A stretch of DNA of 64,000 nucleotides from Diaporthe sp. PMI_573 (lineage: Eukaryota; Ascomycota; Sordariomycetes; Diaporthales; Diaporthaceae), in assembly GCA_021399435.1 (NCBI GenBank), contig JAJTUP010000001.1, positions 1,736,001-1,800,000 on the forward strand, written 5' to 3'. The notes beneath the pieces were generated by a model. It did no database searches and had not been told where the DNA came from. It was given only the letters and a program-made list of their open reading frames with translations. Positions 1 through 12,409 of the stretch are shown piece by piece. The position numbers were made by a program, and so were the translations under genes. The stretch's first letter is position 1, and each line of letters opens with the position of its first letter.

Positions 1-88
1 ACCTATTTATCGTCTCTAGACCCTCGATGCGATTCTGCGACCAACTTTCCCCGACGTGCGATGCAGACACTGATGCCCGCCTTCTTAG

Positions 89-864
89 ATCAACTACCGG
101 ATGCGAGTCACTCTGAACGATGGCCGCCAGATGACCGGCCAGATGCTGGCTTTTGACAAGGTGCGACCCTCTGAGCCAGCTTATACAATTGGAAGTCACT
201 GACAATGTCGCATCTTCACAGCACATGAATGTCGTCCTCGCCGATACCGAAGAGTTCCGTCGCATCAAGAGGCAGAACAAGCCTGCCGCTCCCGGCGCGG
301 CCTCCGGCGCGGCGCAAGCTATTGTGCAGGAGGAGAAGCGAACACTCGGTCTTACAATCGTGCGTGGAGCGCACATTATCTCCTTGTCGGTCGAATCGCC
401 ACCCCCAGCCGACCCCAGCACGCGGCTGGGCAAGTCTACAACAGGCGGCATCTCTTCAACCTTGCAGTCAGGACCTGGTGTCGCGCGACCAGCTGGACGA
501 GGGGCCGCCCCACCCGTTGCTCTCGCTGTAGGTGCTGCCCTTTCTACAAGATATTCTGCAAGTGCTAACAATATTATAGGGTCCTGCCCCTGGTGTTGGC
601 GGTGGTGTGCCGCCGCCCCCCTTTGGTGGTTTCCCAGGCGCACCCCCTGGATTCCCTGGACGTGGAGGCCGTAAGTACAACCCTCGTCTGCGCGCCTTGA
701 AGAGCCCTGCTAACCATCACAAAGCACCACCTGGATTCCCCGGCCCCCCTGGCGGCTTCCCACCTGCTGGGTTCCCTGGAGCGCCTGGTGGTCAGTTCCC
801 TCCTGGATTCCCCGGCGCTCCTGGCAGCGGACCACCTGGCTTCAACCCTCCTCCCCGACGATAA
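89..864 (+). CDS. Small nuclear ribonucleoprotein Sm-B (5' exon outside the window)
   Basis: Core Sm protein B, a member of the heptameric Sm ring that assembles on spliceosomal snRNAs in the nucleus. Exons seen: 89-160, 222-527, 580-670 and 725-864, with three GT-AG introns of 52-61 nt; the second carries a GCTAAC branch site. The joined protein reads INYRMRVTLNDGR, then the Sm fold (MNVVLADTEEFRRIKR, later RTLGLTIVRGAHIISLSVE) and the PPPADPSTRLG segment typical of Sm-B. The C-terminus is a low-complexity tail of repeated PPGFPG-like units ending NPPPRR, as in other Sm-B proteins. The first exon with the start codon lies left of the window; the exon starting at 89 follows a good acceptor (cttcttag). 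The identification is secure; the protein is incomplete only because of the window edge. Confidence 0.93.
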
Positions 865-1453
865 TCACGATAATACCCCCCCAAAACATGCCAACCGCCA
901 TGGGCTTCACCGGTTCAGAGATGAGAAAATCAGGGGCATTCCAAAGGTCTTCCAAAATCGAAAGTCAGGATTGGATTCGGCAGCTCTCTGTACCATAGCA
1001 TAGATGGATATCAATGCATTGCTGGGTGGAACTAATCGCTCAATTGCAAGAACTCAAAATCTTTGCCGGTCGAGATACAGTAAACCGTGTACATCTTGCG
1101 TCCGTGATGGTAGATTTGTCCTGTCTTTTGGGCTCCTGGAGAAACTCCGAGCACACACGTGATAGAAAGAAGGCCGAAGCAGGCGTCCTCGAGAACAGGC
1201 CAATTGGAATTGAAGCAGAGCTGATTTGGTTGACTGGGCCGCCGAGACCCCTGCAGCACCCGCTCACTCAGCATGCTGCGAGCATTCCAACCCCGGCAGG
1301 CGCCCCGATAGCTTGCCCCGATAGCGCCCGCCAAATTTCCAATCCAACATCATTTTCGCAGCCAGTCACTCGCGCACCTCAACAACCCACCAACTCCGTC
1401 ACCCTCCTTCTGCTGCCACCGGGCTCAATCGACAGCAACGACCCACCGTCAAG
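865..1453. other. Intergenic: Sm-B 3' flank and MPC1 promoter/5' leader
   Basis: 589 bp between two genes on the same strand. No open frame resembles a known protein. The last ~100 bp before the MPC1 ATG are rich in CA and CCAC, as in fungal 5' leaders. I see no clear TATA box. Confidence 0.6.
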
Positions 1454-2317
1454 ATGGCCGCCTTCGTCAAAGCGATCAACGCGAAGATTCGCTCCAACAA
1501 GTACACTGACTACATCTGCTCCACACGTACGTGAGGCGAAAGGGCTTCTCTTGTCCCCAACCCCTTCGGTTGCCGTCATCGGACAATCCCCCGGTATCTC
1601 CGGATGGCACCCAGCACTCTGCGCTTGGTGGTATCTCGAAGATTGAGCAATTGCGCGGCGAGGTCGTGCATGGGAACGAGGCTATCTTGTGACAAGAGCA
1701 GACAAGATGTTGCTGCCCTCAGCGATTGGGAAGCGAAAGCCCGTCGCTGCGGGCACCAGCCGTGGTCGCGCCCGTTGTTCGCAGCATCCGGAGCTGGGGG
1801 AGGCCGGACCTGTCTGGTGATCGCGCGTTTACTTTCTAGCAGCCTCCTGACTGATGTGTCTACGATGTGCAGATTTCTGGGGCCCAGTGTCGAACTTCGG
1901 TATTCCCATCGCCGCCGTCATGGACACACAAAAGAGCCCTGAGCTGTACGTTGTCACCCTCCCAGACAGTCTTTCTTGTCTATCCCGAGGCAGGGCCGGT
2001 ACTTTACACGCTCGAGCACAGCAGTCGCTGACAACAACCTACCTCACAGCATCTCCGGGCCCATGACCTTCGCCCTCTGCATCTACTCCGCGACCTTCAT
2101 GCGGTACTCCCTGGCCGTGTCCCCAAAGAACTACCTCCTCTTCGCCTGCCACTTCATCAACGAGGGCTCCCAGCTGACACAGGCCTACCGGTTCATGGAC
2201 TGGCACAAGTGGGGCGGCCGGGAGAAGGCCATCTCCTCGGGCGAGCTGGTCCTGGAGAAGGCCAAGGAGGGGATCAAGGAGGGTGCGCAGAAGGTTGAGG
2301 CCGCCGTCAGCAAGTAA
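1454..2317 (+). CDS. MPC1: Mitochondrial pyruvate carrier subunit 1
   Basis: Subunit of the inner-membrane complex that imports cytosolic pyruvate into mitochondria. Exons 1454-1526, 1873-1945 and 2050-2317 give 137 aa. The family signature is clear after splicing: STHFWGPVSNFGIPIAA, DTQKSPELISGPMTFALC, YSATFMRYSLAVSPKNYLLF and ACHFINEGSQLTQAYR. Both junctions fall inside conserved motifs (the His codon of STHFWGP, and PEL/ISGP), which fixes them. The first intron (346 nt) is long for this organism. The C-terminal ~30 residues after MDWHKWGG are Lys/Glu-rich and extend beyond the short animal protein, as is common in fungi. The start is the only ATG in frame close to the conserved block. The next gene encodes pyruvate carboxylase, which uses the same substrate in the cytosol. 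Confidence 0.95.
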
Positions 2318-5300
2318 ACCTGCTGTGTCACGTCGGAGATGAGGAGCTGCTGCAGTACTAGAAGAAGGCTGTCAAGAAATCCTCGGGGCGGACTACCGCC
2401 GGCCAAGCTTGACGGACAAAGGGATATGTCGTGACGCAGTCCAGGCCGCAGGAGTAGGTGGTATGGAAGAGAGGAATTTCTTATCACGGGGAGACGGGGG
2501 CGTTGTTGATAGAGGGCCACGGCACTTGCCTGTTTTGAAGGCACACCCACTTTGGAGGCGACCGGGCAAGATGTGGTTGAAGGTGTATCGCTGCTACCGT
2601 GCTGCTTTTAGATGTCCTTGGCGAGCATATCAGGACGCACGCATGCAATTCCAGAGCACACAGTCTGTGTGTTTCTTCGGCGGAACCTCTCGCGGTGGAA
2701 TGCTCGGCCTCTTGGCCACTTGGCGTTGTTTGCTGCTTGATATTGTTCAAACAGGCGTAACGTCTTGGCTGTGCTCCAGTCAGAGCGCATTTGTGGCCCT
2801 CCCAATGTCTCATCATCATTTTTTTGGGGAAAAGATCGTAGACCAACACACACCTCTCTCCTGGGCCCGCCGCGTATACCACAGTACGTGGGTGGCGGGA
2901 CCGCGGAGCGGGCTTGCGTCGCCGGGTTCGGGTCCCGAATGTATCGAACCCTTGGCCCGCGGGTCCATTGGTTCGGTCAGCCAAACGAGCCATTCTGCGG
3001 GCCAGACGGTATAGTATGTAGTCAGTTCTATGCATGTACGTGTAGAGGAAGGGCCCCCGTCGCCCAGCCAAGAGCGCTTCGCGGCAGTATGCTAGTCATC
3101 CCATGATTTGTGTTTTCAGCCGCCCCGGGTGATGGGATGACTTCCTGAAGCAGAACGCGCAGCGTTAAATCAGCGTCCCCTTCGTGCTACCCTACCCACA
3201 TCTCGCATAACACGGTGTAAATGCGATACTCTTAACCCCCCCCTCTGGCGGGACCGGGATTCACGGATCGTGCCGTTGCGAGAGAGGCAAAAAGCTGGCC
3301 AAGGATTTGGGAGGGAGGGGGCCATGTGTTTTAACTGGCTGTCTAATCTGGTCTCGGGTATATAGTTGACACACAGCACAGCCCAGCCAGCCAGCCATCC
3401 AGCCACGGGGAACGGGGGATCTTTCCACAGAGATAAGAAAGAGTCATGGCCGAAGAGGGGCGGGGAGGGGGGAGAGGAAGATGTGTACAGGCTCCATAAT
3501 GGTTTTTAGAAACGGTTCTCCGTTGTTGGAGTTCCACCGAGTAAAAAAAGACAAGAGATCTTTGTATTGCCCAGGGTTATGATATTTCGATGCTAGTGGC
3601 CGACGTCATGCACGGCTTGACCTGATGACATGAAAAAAAAAACTGGACATTGACATATTCGGACATGCCATGGAAAGCCGAGGCAGGACGGAAAACACCT
3701 CATTTGCATCGCCCGGTTCAGCGGGCTGTAACCCATCCATCACCTCATCAGCCTTACCCGCTCGTCCGTTGTTGCTGCCGAGGTCGGCCGGAGTGAGTAA
3801 ATAACATGAACTAGGGGGGCAGGAGACGAGAAAAAAAAAGAATTGCAAAAGAGAGATAGAGGGGAACGGAAAAAAGATCCACGAACGGGAATGACACAAC
3901 ACAGGCGCGCCAATCCTGAATCATCGCTAGACTGTCGTTTGCTTGCCCTCGCCTGGTGGTGCTCGGGTCATGGCCCATCCAGACAGATTCGGGGGTCGGA
4001 CGACGCCTCCTCAGCCAGCCCAGCAGCCCCCCAAAGGGAAACGAGGCGACCGAGGGTGACAAAATGCCGCGTTTCTGACTGCAGCCGCAGCTACGGTACG
4101 GGTCTAGAACTACTATGCTCTCGCGGGTATAACGGCGCTGTAACCATGATTCTCAACAACTCCCAGGGGATACAAAGTAGTCATTTTCATTTTTTTTTTT
4201 TTTTAGCTATTCTGTCTGGCTGTTTTGCCTTGCGAAACGGTCCCAGGGCCAAGCTTGCGGTAGTTCGAGAATCAGGGGTTGAGCTTGTATCAGAACACGG
4301 CAGCCAAGAGGTTGACAAGATGCAGACCGCCATGTCCGGTGGTTGCACTGGATTAGAGGTATTTGTCTGTGCGAGGAATGCCTCATCTTTTTGCTATCTT
4401 GGGACTTTATGGGCTTGGGCTCTCGCGGGTGATATACTGGAGCATCATAGTGATGGATATATGTCTACTATGCGAGAAACTTCCGGCCCAAAGGCAATGT
4501 AATACAGCAGGTAGGTAGCCAGGTCAGGCGGTGTACCGCAGCTAGCCGCAGAGAGGGCCGCCCGAAAGCCACGAACGCCGAACGGTGACATTGGACCTAT
4601 GTCGAGTTACCCCTCGGTAAGCTCAGACTACCAAGGCGCTGTGGTTGGACAAAGCTCTCCGCCTGTCTCTTGAGCTCGTTTCCCCTTCCGGCAGGGAGCA
4701 GCAGGGTCCCGGACCTGGTGCAAGCTCTCTCGGTGGCCAAGCGGCCAGTGGGGTTCCACCGAATGGGCTGAGTCAAAAAAAGATGCAGCTGCAACAGCAC
4801 ATGTCAACACCGAATGTGGGGGTGAGTGTTTTGTTGAAGCGGGCTGGTGAGCTGGCCCCCCCTGCTGGGATATGCCAGATCTCAGGCACTAGGGGAAGGA
4901 GGAGGTGCCAGCGGGAGTCAATGGTTGACTTGGGTCCCGGAACTATTCCAGTTCGACGAGGCTGTTTCGATCCATCAGGGTCTCACAGCCAAGAGCTGGA
5001 GGTTGAGACTCGAGCAGCGGCACTGCGTAATGAGGCGCACGATGGAGCTTGGCGTGGAGGGATCAAGGTGGAATAAGCTCTCAAGGGAAACAGCCTCAGG
5101 TCGCTGCATGTCCATGGGTTGGCAGCCGGGGCAGATTTGTGTCGGGAGATCTTCGCAGGATACCAGATGGGGTTTGTTGGGTGGATGTTCTCTCTCTTGT
5201 CCTGTCTATTTTTGTGAACCTGATCGATGCCTGTGCCTCGAACGATGTGAACATGTGAACATGCAGGCCAAACAAAAGGCCAACTGGGGCTTGGGAACCC

Positions 5301-6064
5301 AGGGTCAGGAACACTGAAGGATTCAAGTTCGACAACCCAAGACTTCTTGATGTAATCAGTCCCATTTGGGTGTTCCAGACAGTGGTAGGGAGAGGAGGGA
5401 CTCTGGTCATGGCGATGACACAGCTAGTCGTACCGGGTCCAAACAAGATAGCTTGAGCTGAACCATGTGAACAAAACCCCTCATCCTGCATCCATCCAGG
5501 TCCCCTCCAGCCATCCCAGCCAGAGCCCGAGCCCAAGACAGTCCAGATCAGAGCTAAAAGGATAAGCCCCCCGTTCCAGCAATTTCGTAGCCTCTTTCAA
5601 CTTAACTCACAAGCACCCACGTAAATCGTCTAGAGGCTAGCTTGAGTATCAGAATTACTCACCGCTGTCGGAGGCCGGGCCTTGCTCATTTATTTCTTCC
5701 TTCTTCATTTCAAACCCTCCAGCTTCTTAGCCTACCACTGTTGTCCTCCTCCGAGAAAAAAAAAGATACCCAATACCAACGCAAGGTTGAGTCACCTCGC
5801 AGACCAGCCCGCCCCAGCTATACCTGGGAAGCTCCGAGCTCCCCTCTGTCCGCTGGCCCCGCTGTTGCTGTCGCACCCTGATAGCCATAGCCCCGCCATT
5901 CCAGAGCTCCGAGCCCACAACAACAAGGAGTCATCTGCGGAATACAAGAACCGGACCAAAGCCACACTTCCCACGGGCACCCGGGCACTTGTTGAGATTC
6001 CTCGCCTGGTCGCTTGAGCCATCCATCCCAGCCCAGACACATCCCCCCGTCCAAGCACCACACA
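2318..6064. other. Long intergenic region upstream of pyruvate carboxylase
   Basis: 3.7 kb with no frame I can assign. Two overlapping opposite-strand frames (about 2409-3071) and one at 3843-4502 are open for about 200 codons but show no family resemblance and no splice structure. About 2910-3010 is GC-rich with nested inverted repeats (GGGTTCG ... CGAACCC, and GGCCCGCGGG facing GCGGGCC). About 3380-3405 has a short CCAG-CCAG tract, and a 14-T run sits near 4191-4204. The last ~400 bp are pyrimidine- and CCAGC-rich and are the likely promoter/leader of the next gene. The size may reflect extended regulation or an untranslated leader. Confidence 0.5.
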
Positions 6065-9000
6065 ATGGCTGCCGCGACGAGCAATGAGAGGGCGGTCGAG
6101 GATGTCTTCGAGGAGGGCGAAGCCCCCAAGCAGGCCCAGTCCATCCACCGCATCCGCGCCAACTCTACTATCATGCAGCTGAGCAAGATCCTCGGTGAGT
6201 CAATTGCAGTGTGCGAGGTTGACTCTTGACCTGCGATTCGGTGCGATATGTCCGAGACGAAAGTCCGACATGTGGAAGTACCGCATCATGCAGTTGGATG
6301 GTACAACAGATTGCTGACGTTCCTCTTTGGCTGATCACAGTTGCAAACCGCGGTGAAATCCGTAAGTTCTGGCCCTACCCAAACTGAACCAATAATTGGG
6401 CTCCGAGGTTGTGTGCATTGTACTGACACCCATTGCAGCTATTCGTGTAGGTTCCGAACTGAGAGAGCTGAGCTCTGGCCCCGAGCCTCGCGACAGCACT
6501 TGTAAGAGAGAAACAGAGAGCAATATGCTGATAATATGCCTTCCCCGGCCCTATAGATCTTCAGAACAGTGAGTATCCTCTTGAACCCCGGACCAATTGG
6601 CTTTGTGCGCTGACACCAATTTGCAGGCTCACGAGCTTTCATTGCACACTATTGCTGTCTTCAGGTAAGCTGCGCACACACACCCCCTCGAAGGCCGACC
6701 GCAGCGATAGCGCCAATTGAGCTCCGGAATACTGACTCTCGCAGTTATGAGGACCGTCTTAGCATGCACAGGCAAAGTACGCAGCATTGACCCCTGAACC
6801 TAGACCCTTCCCCTGCTCCAAGGCGAAGTCATCGTGGACAAAACTCTAACATTCGTTTCTGTTGGGCAGAGGCCGACGAGGCCTACGTCATTGGCAAGCG
6901 CGGACAGTACACCCCTGTTGGTGCTTATCTGGCAGGCGACGAGATTATCAAGATCGCACTTGAGCATGGCGCCCAGATGATCCACCCTGGTGAGTCTTCT
7001 TATTTACCGACACTTCTGCGCCCCGACGCTCGCCCGAGCTTCGTACGAGAGGAATGGCACTGACGGCGCGGAAGGTTACGGGTTCCTGTCTGAGAATGCC
7101 GAATTCGCGAAGAACGTCGAGAAGGCTGGCCTTATCGTAAGTTTCCCCTGTTCCACATGGCACGGCAGCTCCGCGTGTAGCCGAGGTTACTACTCCCTCG
7201 CGGCAATTGGCACCGAGCTGACTTCTCGTCTCTCCTGAACAGTTCGTCGGACCTACGGCCGAGGTGATCGACTCCCTCGGTGACAAGGTCTCCGCCCGGA
7301 AGATCGCCATCAAGGCAAACGTGCCCGTTGTCCCCGGAACAGAGGGTGCAGTGGAGAGGTTCGAGGAGGTCAAGACGTTCACGGACCAATATGGCTTCCC
7401 CATCATCATCAAGGCCGCGTACGGCGGTGGTGGTCGTGGCATGCGAGTGGTTCGTGACCAGGAATCGCTGAAGGAGAACTTCGAGCGCGCCACGTCCGAG
7501 GCAAAGTCCGCCTTCGGCAACGGCACCGTCTTCGTCGAGCGCTTCCTCGACAAGCCCAAGCACATCGAGGTCCAGCTGCTCGGTGACAACCATGGCAACA
7601 TCGTGCACCTGTACGAGCGTGACTGCTCCGTCCAGAGGCGGCACCAGAAGGTCGTCGAGATCGCCCCGGCCAAGGACCTGCCCACTGAGGTCCGCGACGC
7701 CATGCTCAACGACGCCGTGCGCCTCGCCAAGTCCGTGGGCTACCGCAACGCCGGAACCGCAGAGTTCCTCGTCGACCAGCAGAACAGGTACTACTTCATC
7801 GAGATCAACCCCCGCATCCAGGTCGAGCACACCATCACCGAGGAGATCACGGGCATCGACATCGTCGCCGCCCAGATTCAGATCGCCGCGGGTGCCACCC
7901 TCGCCCAGCTCGGCCTCACCCAGGACCGCATCTCCACCCGCGGCTTCGCCATCCAGTGCCGTATCACCACCGAGGACCCGTCCAAGGGCTTTCAGCCTGA
8001 CACCGGCCGTATCGAGGTCTATCGCTCTGCTGGTGGCAACGGTGTCCGTCTGGATGGTGGAAACGGTTTCGCTGGTGCTGTCATCACTCCTTACTACGAT
8101 TCTATGCTTACCAAGATGACTGTAAGCTACGCGATCCTCCTTTCTCTCTGTATCGTGAATATGAAAGCTGACTTCAAACCCATAGTGCCATGGCTCAACA
8201 TACGAGATTGCTCGCCGCAAGGTCTTGAGAGCCATCGTTGAATTCCGTATTCGTGGTGTCAAGACGAACATCCCCTTCCTTGCCTCTCTTCTGACAAATG
8301 AGGTGTTCGTCAACGGAAACTGCTGGACGACTTTCATCGACGACACCCCGTCGCTCTTTGACCTTATTGGCTCTCAGAACCGTGCCCAGAAGCTGCTTGC
8401 ATACCTCGGTGATCTCACAGTCAACGGGAGCAGCATCAAGGGACAGGTCGGCGAACCCAAGTTCAAGGGCGAGATCATCATTCCTGAACTTCTCGACGAC
8501 GCCGGCAACAAGATCGATGTCAGCCAGCCTTCAACCAAGGGCTGGCGCAACATCATCCTGGAGCAAGGTCCTGCGGCCTTCGCAAAGGCCGTCCGTGAAT
8601 ACAAGGGCACTTTGCTGATGGACACCACATGGAGAGATGCCCACCAGTCCCTGCTGGCCACCCGTGTTCGAACAGTCGACCTATGCAACATTGCCAAGGA
8701 GACGAGCCATGCCCTGGCAAACCTGTACAGTCTGGAGTGTTGGGGTGGAGCGACGTTCGACGTCGCCATGCGGTTCCTCTACGAGGACCCCTGGGACAGG
8801 CTGCGAAAGATGCGCAAGCTCATCCCCAACATCCCCTTCCAGATGCTTCTCCGAGGCGCCAACGGTGTCGCATACTCCTCCCTGCCCGACAACGCCATTG
8901 ACCACTTCGTCGACCAGGCGAAGAAGAACGGTGTTGACATTTTCCGTGTCTTTGATGCTTTGAACGACATTGACCAGCTCGAGGTCGGTATCAAGGCCGT

Positions 9001-10539
9001 CCACAAGGCCGGCGGTGTTGTGGAGGGCACTGTGTGCTACTCGGGAGACATGCTCAACCCCAAGAAGAAGTACAACCTGGAGTACTACCTCGACCTGGTT
9101 GACAAGCTCGTGAAGCTCGACATCCACGTCCTCGGCGTCAAGGATATGGCTGGTGTGCTCAAGCCCCATGCCGCGAAGCTGCTGATCGGCGCGATCCGCA
9201 AGAAGTACCCTGACCTGCCAATCCATGTGCACACGCACGACTCCGCTGGTACTGGTGTGGCCTCCATGGTTGCCTGCGCCGAGTATGGCGCTGACGCCGT
9301 TGACGCCTGCAGTGACAGCATGTCTGGTATGACATCGCAGCCTAGCATCAATGCTCTGCTTGCCTCCCTCGAGGGAACCAGCCTCGACCCTGGCCTGAAC
9401 GTCCACCACGTCCGTGCTCTGGATACCTACTGGTCCCAGCTTCGTCTCCTGTACTCGCCATTTGAGGCTCACCTTGCAGGACCCGACCCTGAGGTGTACG
9501 AGCACGAAATCCCCGGTGGTCAGCTTACCAACATGATGTTCCAGGCACAGCAGCTCGGCCTGGGCTCACAGTGGCTCCAGACCAAGAAGGCCTACGAGCA
9601 AGCCAGCGACCTTCTTGGCGACATTGTCAAGGTCACACCCACTTCCAAGGTTGTCGGTGACCTCGCCCAGTTCATGGTGTCCAACAAGCTGTCCGAAGAG
9701 GACGTCAAGGCCCGGGCCAAGGAGCTCGACTTCCCTGGCTCAGTGCTTGAGTTCCTTGAGGGCTTGATGGGTCAGCCTTATGGTGGCTTCCCCGAGCCCC
9801 TCCGCACAGATGCCCTCCGCGGACGCAGGAAGCTGGACAAGCGCCCTGGTCTTTCCCTGGAGCCCGTCGACTTCCCCAAGGTGAAGCGCGACCTCGGAAA
9901 GAAGTATGGCGCCGGCCTCACCGAGTGCGACATCGCGTCGTACGTCATGTACCCCAAGGTCTTCGAGGACTACAAGGACTTCACCCAGAAGTTCGGCGAC
10001 CTGTCCGTCCTCCCGACTAAGTACTTCCTCACCAAGCCGGAGATCGGCGAGGAGTTCCACGTCGAGCTCGAGAAGGGCAAGGTCCTCATCCTGAAGCTGC
10101 TCGCCATCGGGCCACTGACGGAGCACACGGGCCAGCGCGAGGTCTTCTACGAGATGAACGGCGAGGTCAGGCAGGTCACCGTCGACGACAAGAAGGCCAG
10201 CGTCGAGAACGTGAGCCGGCCCAAGGCCGACCCCACCGACAGCAGCCAGGTCGGCGCGCCCATGGCCGGCGTGCTGGTCGAGCTCCGCGTCCACGAGGGC
10301 ACCGAGGTCAAGAAGGGAGACCCTCTTGCTGTTCTCAGCGCCATGAAGATGGTAAGTTTTGCCCCGTCACGCGTGATTTCCTCACGCATCCCCCCACACC
10401 GGTCAGTCTGGTCTCTAACGTCACTTCCTAGGAAATGGTCATCTCTGCGCCCCACAACGGCAAGGTGTCGTCGCTCCAGGTCCGCGAGGGCGACTCGGTC
10501 GACGGCACGGACCTGGTGTGCAAGATCGTCAAGGGCTAG
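6065..10539 (+). CDS. Pyruvate carboxylase (biotin-dependent, cytosolic type)
   Basis: Converts pyruvate plus bicarbonate and ATP to oxaloacetate. Eleven exons: 6065-6194, 6341-6361, 6439-6446, 6557-6568, 6627-6664, 6745-6776, 6870-6989, 7075-7136, 7243-8121, 8186-10351 and 10432-10539, giving 1191 aa, the usual family length. Biotin carboxylase: VANRGEIPIRIFRTAHEL, GGGGRG (~202-207), [10 protein letters not shown] (~328-337). Carboxyltransferase: [12 protein letters not shown] (~580), the carbamylated-lysine motif VKDMAG (K~753) and metal-site HVHTHD (~783-785). C-terminal biotin carrier domain: AMKM with biotinyl Lys ~1155. There is no mitochondrial presequence, as expected for the cytosolic fungal enzyme. 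The 5' third is unusually intron-dense with 8 and 12 nt micro-exons, and the last intron falls directly after AMKM. All phases agree. Confidence 0.97.
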
Positions 10540-12409
10540 AGGGGAAAGGCGAATTGCCTCCCCCCCCCCCCTCTCTCAATTGTGCGGCTAGATTCTCGAG
10601 CGTTAAGATTGTGTTATTGCCTGCGTGTGCGCCCGGGTAGCTGGCGGACACCATCAGTTTTGTAGTACAGGCAGCGGGGCAGTTTTACATAAGTCCTCTT
10701 TTCTGGAATGGATATTGGACTGGGGAATGACTATCTTCATATATCTGTCCCCCTTTTTTTGTTTTTCTCTTGTCTTTTTTTTTTTTTTTTTTTTTTGCTG
10801 TTACCTACCTCCCTGAGAAAATGGGTTTGGTTGAACTAGGATATCAGTCTTTTCGAGTAGGTTTATCGGGGAGCAATAACAATTGGATCATTTCTTCTTT
10901 GGAGCCTGAGGGAACTGCATGTGTGATGTGATATGAAGATGAAGTTTCCATGTTCTCTGTATGAGCGTGCTGACCTTGGTTTCTCGTCGCTGCGCTCCTG
11001 ACACGCCGGGCATGGCCCCCCGGACAACTGATTTCAAAGACTGGTACCCCACAACTTGAAGTGATACAGTATGTTGACCGGAGTATGCAGCCGTGGGCTT
11101 GCACTAGTGGTCTTGTCCAACCGATATCCTCCACGCTCCTTCTACCACCCTTTTGGATCAGCTGATCTCAACATTCTCGGTTCCTTCTCACCGCCGAGCT
11201 TGGCAGATGGGTCGGCCAACCTCGCTCATAGGAGCAACCCGCAAGCTGCTCGAGGACTACCTATTATCGGGCTTCATCAGCTCACTACTGCATGTAAGTA
11301 ATATCTGGTGCATATTTTTACTATCCCCACGGAATCAATACCAGGCCACGCAGGAGCCGGGAATGTTGCGAGGTGAACCCCTGTGAGCCGCATCGCGGGA
11401 AGCACCCCCGAGGGCGGCCCCCGAGGGCGGCCGCCACGTTTGAAGTCTATTAGCCGGGACCAGCGGCGTCCCCCTCCTCGGGGCTTGGACCCGTCTGCTG
11501 GCTTGCATGCGAGGTTTGAGCTTTTTTTTTTTTCTTGTGTGGCTTTTGGCGCCATGCGCGGGCTAGGAACGCCTCCCCCCCCCCGGAAGATGTGCTTTTT
11601 CGGTCTTGTGTGTTTGCTTGTAAATTATAGGTCGAGAGTGGGGGGAACAGGCAGCCGGTAAAGTCCATAATATAAATACGGGCTGCACCCTGGAACTCTT
11701 TCTTCGCGAGATGCGGTACGATATGTTCTCGCCGAAGGAGTGCATATGCATATGCGTGGTATTTGTCTCCGTGCCTTAGGGTGCTTGAGCCTATGTGCTT
11801 TTGAGACTCCCGGGTTGTACTAGTAGGCTAGGTTATGCCGTGTTATATGTAGTGAAATGTGCTAGGCTGGGTCTTCGCTGCGGGCCTCATATGTGCTCGA
11901 TCTGTGATTTGCTGGAATTGATTGCTTCTAGTCGAGTCTGCATATTATCGAAGGGGGGATGGGGAATGGGATGGTAGCAATAGGGCTGAGTGACTGCCGG
12001 GACGGGATGGTGGGTGGTATTGGTGTGGTAGGACGGCATCGACAGGGGCCAGGAGATACGATTCAGCCATCTGGACTTGTGCTTGCATTTTGACGCCGCT
12101 AGAAAAGAGTTTACATATTTATTCTGCATGCCAAGCCCCTCCCGCGGTCTCAGGTGAAATTTGCCCAAGAAGAAATTGGCTTCGGTTCCAAGGATGAAGT
12201 GGCGCCAGTGGCTGCAGCTCGCATTTTATGTGACTGTGATGCATTTGATGATTTATTGCATAGAGTAGGCATTCAGATCCCATCAAGCAAACCTTAGTGA
12301 TAGCTCTAGTATACCTTGTGAGGATGTTTTGAAAATTGTTGCATTAGACAATATCTGAGCAGTCGGGTTTAAATGCGAAGAATCGTTTGTGTACATGAAT
12401 GTTTGGTCA
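10540..12409. other. Intergenic between convergent genes
   Basis: 1.9 kb holding the 3' ends of pyruvate carboxylase and the minus-strand UDP-glucose dehydrogenase. It contains a C-run just after the stop, a 22-nt T-run, a tandem CCCCGAGGGCGGCC pair near 11406-11433 and a short TATAAATA near 11671. No supported coding frame. Confidence 0.55.
10775..10796. repeat. Poly(T) tract
   Basis: An uninterrupted run of 22 T downstream of the pyruvate carboxylase stop codon, preceded by further T-rich sequence. It probably lies in or just after the 3' UTR. Confidence 0.8.

Noticed and set aside
2409..3071. Two overlapping opposite-strand frames of about 200 codons
   Set aside because: Both strands are equally open, Cys/Trp/Arg-rich, and lack any family resemblance; chance openness in GC-rich DNA is more likely.
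7132..8346. 404-codon open frame antisense to pyruvate carboxylase
   Set aside because: It is a shadow of GC-rich, codon-biased coding sequence; its product is Asp/Val/Gly-rich with no domain, and the sense frame is certain.
8681..9505. 274-codon antisense frame over pyruvate carboxylase
   Set aside because: Same shadow effect; no motif and no splice structure.
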